Shown piece by piece: positions 1-11,400 of a stretch of 64,000 nt of DNA. Position 1 is the stretch's first letter; every line of letters begins with the position of its first letter. Below the pieces are notes generated by a model. That model ran no database searches. It was given only the letters and a program-made list of their open reading frames with translations, and had not been told where the DNA came from. Made by a program: the position numbers and the translations under genes. The stretch is from the NCBI GenBank assembly GCA_002914845.1, contig JXTC01000141.1:204389-268388 (forward strand), written 5' to 3'. Origin of the DNA: Trema orientale (taxonomy: Eukaryota > Streptophyta > Magnoliopsida > Rosales > Cannabaceae).

Positions 1-320
1 ACGTAAAGAAGTACGCTTTCTTTAAAGCGATATTTGCCCCCTCTCCGTAGAGATTGCTTTGGGTTTCAATAGCAAATAGCTCTCAGGATATGACAAGCCT
101 CACGTAAATTTCCAGTAAGCAAAACTAGAAATTTTACATAAAGAACATAAGAACTTAGTTGAATATCTGGTAAAGAAAGAATAGAGAAAAAACTGAGACA
201 AAAGGAAAATTCATTTTTATAAACGTTTTCTGATTTCCCTTAATATAGACTCAATGGCATCCATTCATCAACAGATACAACTCTTGATACAAACAGTTGT
301 TATTTTATTGCTGCTATATC
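1..320. other. Left edge, no gene recognised
   Basis: This AT-rich stretch lies upstream of the SLP1-like gene. I see no long open frame, tRNA-like segment or clear repeat. It could hold the end of a neighbouring transcript, but nothing supports that. Confidence 0.5.
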
Positions 321-472
321 AGAAAAGTCACATCTTTTCAGAAAAGTCACATCTTTTCAGAAAAGTCACATCTTTTCAGAAAAGTCACATCTTTTTCAGA
401 AAAGTCACATCTTTTCAGAAAAGTCATATCTTTTTGAAAAGTCACATCTTTTTGAAAAGTCACATCTTTTTG
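321..472. repeat. Minisatellite, 18-20 bp unit, about 8 copies
   Basis: The unit AGAAAAGTCACATCTTTTC repeats head to tail. The first six copies are 19-20 bp and the last two 18 bp, with few mismatches. Each unit has short complementary ends (GAAAAG and CTTTTC), so single units could fold. The array ends about 235 bp before the SLP1 start codon, in its likely promoter region. The 75-residue open frame across it is a by-product of the repeat. Confidence 0.9.
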
Positions 473-706
473 CACTTATAGTTAAACAATTCCAACACTT
501 TCAAGAGAACTCCCTCCATAAAAAATAAAATAAAAAGAATAAACAAATAAATAATGGAGCGGAAGATATATCAAATGCTTGGCTGAGGAGCCTTCACTTT
601 TTCATGGTAAGGCTACGAAGTAACTAACTTAGAAAAAATAAAATGCCTTAACTCTCATATCCATTAGTGAGGGACACTGAGTAGCGTCCATTAAGCATTA
701 TTAATA

Positions 707-1074
707 ATGGGTTCGCTATGCCTGAATTATTTACCTCTGCCACCGCCTTCTTCTCATTCTCATTCTCCTTCATCATCTTCAGTGAACTATAGTAATGGTA
801 ATGGTCATGTGAGTCATGTCAAGCTAGGAGGAGGAGTAGGAGGAGAAGGAGAAGGAGAGTCCTTAAACTTGAAGCCAATAGTCATAAGTGGGAACCCCCC
901 AACTCATGTTTCTGCCCCAGGTCGCCGAATTGTTGCCGGTTCGTTTTCCTGCCTTGTATCTCTCCCCATGTTTTATTATGTTATCTAAGCTTAACTGTTG
1001 TGTGAATTCAAAGCCCAGAAAACTCTGCTTTGTTTAATCAGCATATTATTAGTTTTTATTGTTCTACCTTTTTT

Positions 1075-1119
<45 letters not shown>

Positions 1120-3742
1120 ATTGATTTAACAGCTTCTCATTGATATATAGTTGGGGATTTGCATGGAGACCTTGACCAAACAAGATGTGCACTTGAGATG
1201 GCTGGAGTGTTGAGTAACGATGGTCAAAACTTGTGGACTGGTGGAGAAACGGTAGTTCATTTAAATTGTATTGACATATTTTTATGAGTGAAATTTAACT
1301 TACAAGCTAATCCCTCTACTTTCGCCATCTTGCTCTAAACATTCTCCATGCCCCTATAATCTAATAGTGATTTTCGGAGCAAAGGCAATTTCTATTGGTT
1401 CGAAGAAAAGGGTTAGTGTCAAACGTGTAAAATAACATTCTTGTCTTTTTAATTTAGGTGTTGGTTCAGCTGGGAGATATACTTGATCGAGGTGAAGATG
1501 AAATAGCTATTTTATCCTTATTGCGGTCTTTGGATATACAGGCCAAAGCTCAAGGTGGAGCAGTTTTTCAGGTATCATCTGGTATCTGATTCAACATTTG
1601 AAACCTGTTCATAGACGCTAATTCGTGTTGTATTGGTGGGTATGACGAATTATAAGATGACTATTCACGCCATAGTATTGTGCATTAAATTGTAACAAAC
1701 TCGATCACAACTTAAAATAAGTTTTCTGAACTTCATATGTCTCATCTAGAAATGTTGTTTATGAGTTTTCATAATTCTGTGGTACTCAATTTGTATATTT
1801 CTATTGATTTAGGTGAATGGGAATCATGAGACTATGAATGTGGAAGGGGACTTTAGATATGTAGATCCCGGGGCTTTTGATGAGTGTAGCAATTTCCTGG
1901 AATACTTGGATGGCTATAGAGATGACTGGGAAGAAGCTTTTGTTAATTGGATTGGTGTCTCCACACGCTGGAAAGAAGATCACAAAATGTCACAAAATTA
2001 TTGGGGTCCCTGGAATCTAGTGAAGGTACTTACATTTTTGTTCAAGAAAAATTATTCTCTTACATATTTGAATGAACCGAAACATTGGTGTGACATCAAG
2101 GGGCCTTTGTGGGGTCAGAGGCCTTTGATGCTAGAGATGAGGGTGGTAAACTTGCAATCATAAAGCAATATACTGTATCTTGGTGAATTTGTCTTCTCCT
2201 TTCTAGTTATAGTTCAGAAAGTTACATCTGAATTCCCAATTTCGATATTTTGTGTCCTTTCTAATTAAGTTTTCCGATATATTAGGACAGAGACAGAAGG
2301 GAGTTATTGCCAGATCAATTCTTATGAGGCCAGGAGGTAAATTGGCATGTGAGTTAGCGCGGCATTCTATTGTTCTTAAGGTTAATGATTGGGTCTTTTG
2401 TCACGGTGGCCTTCTTCCTCACCATGGTAAGAACAGTTTTGTAATTGGATATAGTGATCCTTGTCATATGCCCGAGGAAAATTGCAAGGTCGAACTTTGC
2501 ATGCCTGATAGGGGTGTTGCTTGTTCTGCAGTTGCATATGGAATAGAAAGGCTGAACAGGGAAGTGTCTCTCTGGATGAGAGGTCTCACTGAAACAGATG
2601 ATGGTCCTGGCATTCCTTTTCTAGCTACAAGGGGTTATGACAGTGTTGTCTGGAACCGCTTGTACTCAAGAGATAGTTCAGAGTTTGAGGACTATCAGGT
2701 TGAGCAGGCAAGTAATAGCACTGTATTGTATTCCTTTCCTGACATGGATGCTTAGGTATTTGGGGTGAAGTAATTCTGATTTTTATTGAAAGGGATGCAT
2801 GAAATCTAATATATGATAAGAAACTCAGATCTTCGCAGAAACTGATTTCAATTGAATATAAGGCATTATGTTATTTCATTTGTTGCTTATAGATTATGGA
2901 CTTTCTGAGCATTTTACTGTTCTTTCTTCTAACAGCATTTTAAATTGTTTGGCTTTTGAAATAAAAATTTGTACAGATAAATTCTATTCTGGAAGAGACA
3001 CTGGAAGCAGTTGATGCCAGGGCAATGGTGGTCGGGCATACTCCCCAAACTGCGGGAGTAAACTGGTATGAGGCCGTACTTTATTGCTCCTCTCAATTAT
3101 CACAGGACAAAATTTTATGACTTTCTTTTTATTGAAATAATGTACCTATGAGTTGGTGGGTTCCTTAAGTTTTGGATTCTTCCCTGCAGTAAATACAATT
3201 GTAGCATATGGCGTATCGATGTGGGCATGTCTGGCGGGGTTCTTAATTCAAGGCCTGAGGTAAATGGGAAACTTAGTATATCTGAATTTGTATCGGGAAC
3301 AAAATTTAACTTATAGAAAACAGTCTAGAGCAATCTTCTTGTCATCTCAAAAAATAGACTCAGAGCTTTATATTGACTATTGCTTTATTGTTTTTTCCCT
3401 TTTTAGACAGTTTTGAGTATGAACTTCTCTGATCTGTGAGACCTGGGATAAGGGTCTTTTATATGGTTGTTCTGAGTGCTTAAATTTCAGTAAACCAAAG
3501 TGACATACTTCCCTGTTCTGGAATCTGAAAAATGCAATAGAATCTTTGAATTCCATGTTTAGCATTTCCCTTTTTTTTTTTTTTTTGGCTGAACGAGCTT
3601 TCTTGTTTTTGGTCTCCGATGCGTACCTTAACAATCCAGCTTATGTCTTTTTTAGGTCCTCGAAATAAGAGACAATAAAGCAAGAGTTATAAAGAGCAAG
3701 AGGAGTACATTTAGTGAGCTTCAGGCTGTTGATTATACATAG
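707..3742 (+). CDS. SLP1: Shewanella-like protein phosphatase 1, chloroplast type (9 exons)
   Basis: Exons: 707-938, 1151-1251, 1458-1571, 1813-2025, 2291-2426, 2532-2707, 2977-3065, 3190-3259, 3656-3742. They join in frame to about 405 residues. Seen: a Ser/Pro-rich N-terminus that fits a plastid transit peptide, then the PPP-type metallophosphatase motifs GDLHGD (residues 79-84), GDILDRG (117-123) and GNHE (152-155), later CHGG and VVGHTPQ. These bind the two catalytic metal ions in bacterial-type (Shewanella-like) PPP phosphatases. The sequence follows remembered Arabidopsis SLP1 (At1g07010) nearly throughout, including the C-terminus ending in VDYT. Arabidopsis SLP1 is reported to be plastid-located; its physiological substrate is not well established. 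The intron after exon 6 begins GC (CAG then GCAAGT) rather than GT; using GC is the only choice that keeps the conserved residues in frame. No frame break is seen, so the gene looks functional. Confidence 0.93.
1085..1117. repeat. (TA)n microsatellite in SLP1 intron 1
   Basis: About 16 TA dinucleotides follow a short TG run, inside the first intron of the SLP1-like gene and about 35 bp before its acceptor. Confidence 0.9.
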
Positions 3743-4614
3743 AGGTCAGCCATGAAACTAACCAGGTAGCTTTATATACTTCATGGTCATTTTATTCTCA
3801 AGTAGTTTTGGAATGATAATTTACAGGCCTTTTTATCTCTTAAAGTTGCAGCTTTGCGAGATACAATATCCAGAGAACTTGATCTTTCGATGCATTTCAA
3901 TTCTCAGGAGACATCTTTTTACTTGTTGGGTTGTTTCATACAGCAAGAGCAGGATGAACTTTTAAGAGCAGAGTAGGGGTAGAGCAGCCCAAGTATATTA
4001 TCTTCAAAGGATCATATATTTTTAAGGCTAGGCTTCAAGCAAAAAACTGATTTTGCTTTTAAATGCTGCCGTGATATGGTGGGACATTACCCCAATTTTT
4101 AATCTGATTTATGCATACCAGTTGTCCATGTCAATCCATTCGATTTTATTATGGACAGGCACCGTCCATTCTGAGTTGTGTAACTTATGTTGATAGTCAT
4201 GTAAATTGCCTTTGATTGATGTTATTAGCTCCTATATATATATATATATTTTTTTTCCAGGTCTTTGCTAAGCGATTCATAGCAAAATCCTTTGGTTGAC
4301 ACCAAACAAGTATGACTTTGGGCGATTAGCATAGATACATTCGAGTACATTTTTCTCAATAGTCAGTACCTTGGAAATTTTGCAATTATAGGGGTTTTTT
4401 TAGCTCTGAAAAATTTGCTTCTTTAATTGTTCAATTATAGTGCAATTTCCTCTATCAATCTTTGACTATCCTTTTGAGAAATGAGATTTAGTATAACGCA
4501 AAGGATATCACTATAGTTTTGACATAAATCAGGATGTATTTATTATATACATATATTAATAAAGATTCATTTTGAAATGACATATAGTATATTAGTATGG
4601 GGATGGCTACAGTA
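3743..4614. other. SLP1 3' flank, no further gene
   Basis: This holds the probable 3' untranslated region and AT-rich spacer, with a short TATATA run near 4240. A 26-bp segment containing the end of the next MITE (GGGGATGGCTAC) and its target site is duplicated at about 4589-4614, directly before MITE copy A. No coding potential seen. Confidence 0.5.
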
Positions 4615-4623
4615 TATTAGTAT

Positions 4624-4795
4624 GGGGATGGCTATGGTAGGAACGTCCCTACGTAGGGTCATGTCTTAATTATCGTTGGATGGGAATCTGTGTGGAATAA
4701 CGGGAATCTGTGGAGAATCTATTTATATACAGATTCCCATCCAACGGTGAATAGACAGGACCCTACGTAGGGGCGCCCCTACTGTAGACGCGCCC
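4624..4795. mobile_element. MITE family 1, copy A (Mutator-like, 172 bp)
   Basis: This is a short non-autonomous element whose two halves are inverted copies: GGGATGGCTA...GGGGCGTCCCTACGTAGGG at one end, and the reverse complement of GTCTACAGTAGGGGCGCC at the other. It has a near-palindromic core containing GTTGGATGGGAATCTGT. It is flanked by a perfect 9-bp target duplication TATTAGTAT (4615-4623 and 4796-4804). A 9-bp duplication points to the Mutator superfamily. Related copies lie at 4983, 36319, 51361 and 53244. Confidence 0.85.
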
Positions 4796-4982
4796 TATTA
4801 GTATAACACAAATTATATCACTATAGTTTTGACATAAATCAGGAGCTACTGATATAAATTACTCTATTTATATTTAAAAGTTTCAATAAAGATTCATTTT
4901 CTACTTGAAATACAATAAGATTGAACCCGTTAATTTTCTCAGGTTAAATATTATCAGGAAAAAAAAAAATAATAAACATAAA

Positions 4983-5154
4983 CGGGCGCATCTACAGTAG
5001 GGGCGCCCCTACGTAAGGCCCTGTCTATTCACCGTTGGATGGGAATTTATATATAAATAGATTCTCTACAGATTCCCGTTATTCTCACAGATTCCCATCC
5101 AACGATAATTAAGGCATGATCCTACGTAGGGACACCCCTACCGTAGCCATCTCC
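4983..5154. mobile_element. MITE family 1, copy B (inverted relative to copy A)
   Basis: Same family and length as copy A, about 190 bp away and in opposite orientation. It is flanked by a perfect 10-bp direct repeat TAAACATAAA (4973-4982 and 5155-5164), consistent with the 9-11 bp duplications made by Mutator-like transposases. It lies about 180 bp before the predicted MCAT TATA box, so it may be part of that promoter region. Confidence 0.85.
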
Positions 5155-5331
5155 TAAACATAAAATCCACTCAAAAAAAAACAAAAAATTAAAGAAATAA
5201 AGAAAATGACAACACTTGATGAAAAAGAGGGCGAAAAAGCAGTTGGCCGGTTTTCTTGATTGTCATGCCCATCTTCAACGTCTACCTTCGTAAACTCCGC
5301 TAACCTAAACACCAACACCCCCGGCGCACTT

Positions 5332-5338
5332 TATAAAC
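5332..5338 (+). promoter_or_regulatory. Candidate TATA box of MCAT
   Basis: TATAAAC about 100 bp upstream of the preferred MCAT start codon (5434). If used, transcription would start near 5360 and the in-frame ATG at 5260 would lie outside the mRNA. This is inference from spacing only. Confidence 0.4.
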
Positions 5339-5433
5339 CTCCACTCGCTTCCCCTGTTTTTCATTCATTTATGCAACCACTTATCCTACACCAACACCAC
5401 CACTGCCACCCTCTTATCCTGCGCACTCTCGCC

Positions 5434-8400
5434 ATGAGCTCCTCTCTCGCTCTTCCCTCACTTTCTCTCACTCTCTCCGGTTCGTCGGGCTGCTCGTCCT
5501 TCTCGGGTTTCAGAAATAGAATTCGAAGCTTCGGCCCCAGAAACCTCAATCGATCTAGGATTTTCATGAGCGTTTCGGTCGGATCACAGACTGTGGTCCA
5601 TGATGGCTTGTTTTCTGATTACAAGCCCACACTTGCTTTCCTCTTTCCTGGCCAAGTGAGTTGCTTAACCACACTCATTCTTGCTCTTTTGACTATTGGG
5701 TCTAATTTGGAGTTTCAACTAGTGTAATTGATCAATAATTTATGTTTAATCAATCTCTGTTTTTAATCAATGTGGAAAATGTCAATGTATGCTACAATTT
5801 TCATTTTGAATGGGATTCTGAGATCGTGAATTCAAATGGGTATTTTGAATTTTTTTTTTTTTAATTGTTATACAGAAAATGGGTGTAAGAAACTTTAAGC
5901 TAGCCTTGTGGTTTTATAAATGTTATTTGTATCAAAGGATGGTTTGAGTGGGTCTTGAAATGGAGAAACGAATTAAAAAATGGTGATGCCTGAATTTGAG
6001 ATGTCACAGCTCCATCGGTCTCAGTGAGAGCGAAACAAAAATTGTAATTAGGGGAACTTGAAGAGAGGTATAAGTGGAGAAATGTTTTTAGCAGAAGCTG
6101 TTTCGTACTGTGCCAGGATTCATTTGAATGGTTTGTCATGTTTATGGACATTGACGAGGGTTTATGAGCCTTGTCTAAGTGGATTGTCCTTTTACTTCTG
6201 GACTTACCTTAGATTAGGATACTCGGAGAGATTAATCTTGAATTTAATTTTTTGAACACTTTGTATTGAGTTCAATTGCAAGTTTCAATACTAGTTTGAT
6301 TATTTAGACTTCCATCATATGGTGTTGATGAAGTTACTTGGATTTAGATTCATTTGTTGATATTGTTATTTTTATATGTTAGGGTGCTCAAGCAGTCGGA
6401 ATGGGAAAGGAGGCACAAAGTCTACCTGCAGCTGCAGAGTTGTATAAGAAAGCAAATGATATTTTAGGGTATCGTTTGTATAATTTTATTCAGTATCTTG
6501 CTGTGTTAATTTTAGTTTCAAGATAAAATGAGTTAGCCGTGGTGATAGACATGTGAGTGAATGTTATTCGTTCTGAAGTGAAATATATCTCGTTGACGTA
6601 CAGGTTTGATCTTCTGGATGTTTGCACCAATGGACCAAAAGAGAAGCTAGATTCAACTGTAATAAGCCAGGTAATGCAGTTATCACTTTTAACTAATTAT
6701 TTTGAGTTGTACTCTACAAAGAATTTCTTTTTCTCACCTAAAGATTTAGGATGGGTAAGTGAGTTGTATGTATGCTAGAAATGCACCTACAAAGAATTAT
6801 CTTTCTGACTGCACCATTGCAGGCCAGCAGCGGTGAAATGTTAACAGGGGCGGAGGGAGAAGGGGCCCAGTGGGGGCATATGCCCCCATTGGATTTTAGG
6901 GAAAAAAATTTTTACATGTATTTTAAAAGGAAAAAAATATGTGCTTTAATTAAAAATGAGTCAAAATAGTTTTATGCCCCCACTGAAAATTGACAAAAAT
7001 TATACTAAAGCTCTAAATTATATTGATCCTGATGCAGGGGAGCTTGACATCATTACCTCTGTTACTAGCATTGTCGTTTCTTCTCGTTTTAGTCTTTGTC
7101 GTTTGTCAAGAATAATTGTAGCGTCGTTTTAATTTTCTGCCTTTATGTTTATTTTGTTTAAACTGTTATGCTCTTTTGTCGCCAAGTGAGTATACTCCAG
7201 TATATAGGCTGAAGCGGTGATGCGAGAAAGGGCGGTTGACTTTCCCATTACTATGGTTTTGAACTAAGAATAACAATTTCAGAGCAGCTAGCTCTTTTTT
7301 CTATATTTGAGTATTTTCTCTCACCAGCTCGCTGCATTAAGTGGTATCAAGAGCCGAAGGTTCACCTTCAAGTTCAATGACCACCTCTAATGAAGCTGGG
7401 CACCGTTCCGACGTCGATGAACATGGGACGAAGGCCCTTTGGGCGGCCATTAATGGGATGGAGCAGCGATTCGATAACTTCACCCATGACAGTCAACAAT
7501 GATTTGACGAATTCACACGTGAGATGCGGCTGGTTTTAGCAGAGATGCAGCAAGGGCGGAATAACGAGCAGGTAGAACGTCGACCTCGAGAGCAAGTGGC
7601 GAACTACCGTGACTGAAACCGACAACCAGACGAGGACCAGTTTGGAAGATATGGTAGACATCATTTTGAGCATGACCGACGCAGTAACCGCAGAACTCCG
7701 GGGGTTGACTCGGATGATGACTTCGAGGCCTGGGTCGCAAACACCCCAAGGTATGGTCAAATTCAAAATCCCAGATTTAATTCCTATGATTATAAGCTTA
7801 AGATGGATATACCTACTTTTGATGGGACTTGTGGAATTGAAGAGTTCCTTGACTGGATCCATACAGTAGAAAGTTTCTTTGAATACACAGATGTACCAGA
7901 AGATAAACAGGTAAAGATAGTCGTATACAAATTTAAAGGAGGGGCAACAGCCTGGTGGGATCAACTAACCAAAAGCAGATGCCGAGAGGGACGACCTGCT
8001 ATACGCACTTGGTATAGGCTGAGGAATTTGATGAAGCAAAGGCTTCTACCAGAGGACTATGAGCATATCTTATATAAACAGTTTCAGGCTTGTAATCAAC
8101 GATTCCGGACTGTCAAAGAGTATACCAATGAGTTTAATCACCTCAGTGCCCGGATCAACTTGCAAGAGCCCGAAGTCCACACCATCTCACGTTATATTTG
8201 TGGCTTAAAAGACTCCATTCAAGACCGTTTAGAGGTCAAAGCTACCCAGACCCTGGGTGAGACAATTTCACAAGCACAACGAATTGAGAGTCAATTAACC
8301 AGAACTTACTCAAGAGCTCCCTTCAACCAAAGAAATTCTACACCCACCAACCAGGCAGCTTTTCCAAATTCTCCGAATTCCCCACACTCAGTCCAAACAC

Positions 8401-11400
8401 ATACCCAAACACAAACCAGCCCACCTCGACCTTCCTACAAGAGCAAACCAGAAAGTTCCACTTCAAACCTCACTCATCTGCCACCAAACACTGCCCAATT
8501 CCCTCCAAACCCATATGCAAAGCCTCTCCCTATTCGTTGCTACAAATGCAATCAGACAGGGCACAAATCTAATGAATGCCACATGAGGCGATTTGTAAAT
8601 ATGGCTGAGGAAACCCCAGACGAACAACTTCCTGAACAGGTACAAGAAGTAGAACTGGTTGAATGTGATGTTGGCGAACCTGCTATCTGCATTGTCGAGA
8701 AACTTTTACTAGCACCTCGACAAACTGGCCCGAATCAAAAACATAGGCTTTTTCGGACCCGTTGCACAATTAGTGGGAAGGTCTGTGAAGTAATCATCGA
8801 CAGCGGGAGCAGCGAGAATGTGATTTCTAAGGCTCTGGTTCGCGCCCTTGGATTGCCTACTGAGAGGCATCCGAAACCATACAAAGTTGGCTGGATCAAA
8901 AAAGGGACTGAAGCTCATGTAACTGAGTGTTGTCGAGTCATTTTCTCTATTGGGAAAAGCTATAAAGATGAGGTACTTTGTGATGTCCTTGATATGGACG
9001 CGTGCCACTTGTTGCTTGGCCAACCTTGGCAATACAACGTGGATGCTATCCACCACGGCAGGGAGAATACTTATGAATTCCTTTGGGGTTCACGGACCAT
9101 TAAATTCCTTCCCATGGCATTAGAACAACCAGGTCCTTCACAAGGTTCTGATACGCAACTGTTCACTGTTAGTGGTCCCGAGTTTCAGCAGCACCTAAAA
9201 GAATGTCAAACAATTATTGTCCTTATGCTCAAGGAAACTAGTTCGAGGAGTAAAAAGTTTCCTCCTCCTATTCTTAAGCTCCTGGAAGAATTTACTGATA
9301 TAACCCCTACTGAATTACCTGCCAATTTACCTCCTATGAGAGACATTCAACACCAAATTGATCTCGTGCCAGGTGCTACCCTTCCTAATCTTGCACATTA
9401 CCGAATGGGGCCTAAGGAATACAGTATCTTGCAAGAACAAGTTGATGACCTGCTTCAGAAAGGGTTAATCCGCACTAGCTTGAGTCCGTGTGCCGTTCCT
9501 GCCCTTCTAACCCCAAAAAAAGATGGCAGCTGGCGGATATGTGTTGACAGTAGAGCCATTAACAAAATAACGATTAAATATCGTTTCCCAATACTCCGCT
9601 TGGATGACATGCTTGATAGACTTGCGGGTTCCCGAGTCTTCTCCAAGTTAGATTTGAGAAGCGGCTATCATCAAATTCGGATTAAACCCGGGGACGAGTG
9701 GAAAACAGCTTTCAAAACACAAGAAGGGCTTTATGAATGGCTTGTCATGCCCTTTGGTCTTAGCAATGCACCCAGCACGTTCATGCGCCTTATGAACCAA
9801 GTGTTGAAACCATTCATTGGCCGATATGTGGTTGTCTATTTTGACGACATACTTATTTATAGTAAGGATGAAGCAGAGCATCTAAACTATTTGCGGGACG
9901 TATTGGTGGCCCTTCGAACTAAAAAACTCTATTTGAATCCCAAGAAATGTGATTTTATGGTTGACCATCTGTTGTTTTTGGGATTTATTGTTAGCTCCCA
10001 GGGCATCCAGGTTGATGATGCCAAGGTCCAAGCTATCAACGAATGGCCAACACCAACGAATGTACATGAGGTTCGCAGTTTCCATGGACTTGCAACCTTT
10101 TATAGACGATTCATTCGCAGATTTAGCAGCATTATGGTGCCAATTACCAATTATTTGAAAGCTGGTCATTTTAATTGGGGTCATGAACAAGAAGTGAGCT
10201 TTCATATCATCAAAGACAAACTGACTTCCGCTCCCGTACTAGCTCTCCCTGATTTTAGTAAGGTCTTTGAAGTCGAAATTGATGCATCTATGCTTAGGAT
10301 TGGGGCCGTTCTCATGCAAGACAATCGTCCTGTCGCCTTTTTCAGTGAAAAACTTAGTGAGGCTCGCCAAAAATGGTCTACCTATGAGCAAGAGCTGTAT
10401 GCAGTGGTACGTGCCTTGCAACATTGGGAGCACTATCTCTTACAAAACGAATTCGTTTTGCATAGTGACCACCATGCTTTGAAGTTCTTGAACTCCCAAA
10501 AGACCATTAACTGAATGCATGCTCGTTGGGTCCTTTACTTGCAACGCTTCACTTTCGTCTTTAAACACAGGGCTGGACAACAAAATCGAGTAGCCGACAC
10601 TCTTAGTCGGCGTAGGTCTCTCCTTACTGTTCTGCACTCTGAAATTCTGGGATTCGACACAATCAAAGACCTCTACTGTAATGACACCGATTTCAAAGAT
10701 ATTTGGAATCAGTGTACTCCTACTGGTGCGTATCGGGACTTCCATATTCAGCAGGGCTATCTCTTTAAGGGAGTGCAACTATGTCTACCTGAAACATCCC
10801 TTCGGGAGCACCTTATGCGAGAACTTCATGGTAGTGGGTTATCAGCTCACTTTGGACGAGACAAGACCATCACTTCCCTCGAAGCTCGATTCTATTGGCC
10901 CCATCTACGACGTGACACTACCAAGTATGTGGAACGCTGCCCCATTTGTCAGACTGCCAAAGGTTCTACTCAAAACACTGGCTTGTACTCTCCCTTACCT
11001 ATCCCTGAGAACATTTGGGAGGACATTTCTATGGACTTTGTTCTCGGACTACCCAGGACGGTTCGTCATGTTGACTCCATTTTTGTGGTTGTTGATCGAT
11101 TTTCCAAAATGGCACATTTTATTCTTTGCAAGCGTACAGCAGATGCCAGTAACGTTGCCAACCTCTTCTTTCGTGAAATTGTCCGCCTTCATGGAATTCC
11201 ACGGACCATCACTTCTGACAAAGATGTTAAGTTCGTTAGTCACTTCTGGCGTGTCTTGTGGCGTCGTTTTGACACCACCCTTCAACTGAGCAGTGCTTAC
11301 CACCCACAGACTGACGGACAGACCGAAGTCGTCAACCGTACACTGGGAACCATGTTGCGCAGTATCGTTGGAGACAAACATTCCCAATGGGATTCTGCCC

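Noticed and set aside
254-481. 75-codon open frame with repeated KSHIF residues
   Set aside because: It is the translation of the 19-bp minisatellite; no conserved content.
2699-2704. GT donor (CAG then GTTGAG) as the end of SLP1 exon 6
   Set aside because: It would remove conserved residues VEQ and has a poor donor context; the GC donor nine bases later matches consensus fully.
8463-10778. Several 60-115 codon frames antisense to the LTR element coding region
   Set aside because: Shadows of the sense-strand polyprotein; no motifs of their own.
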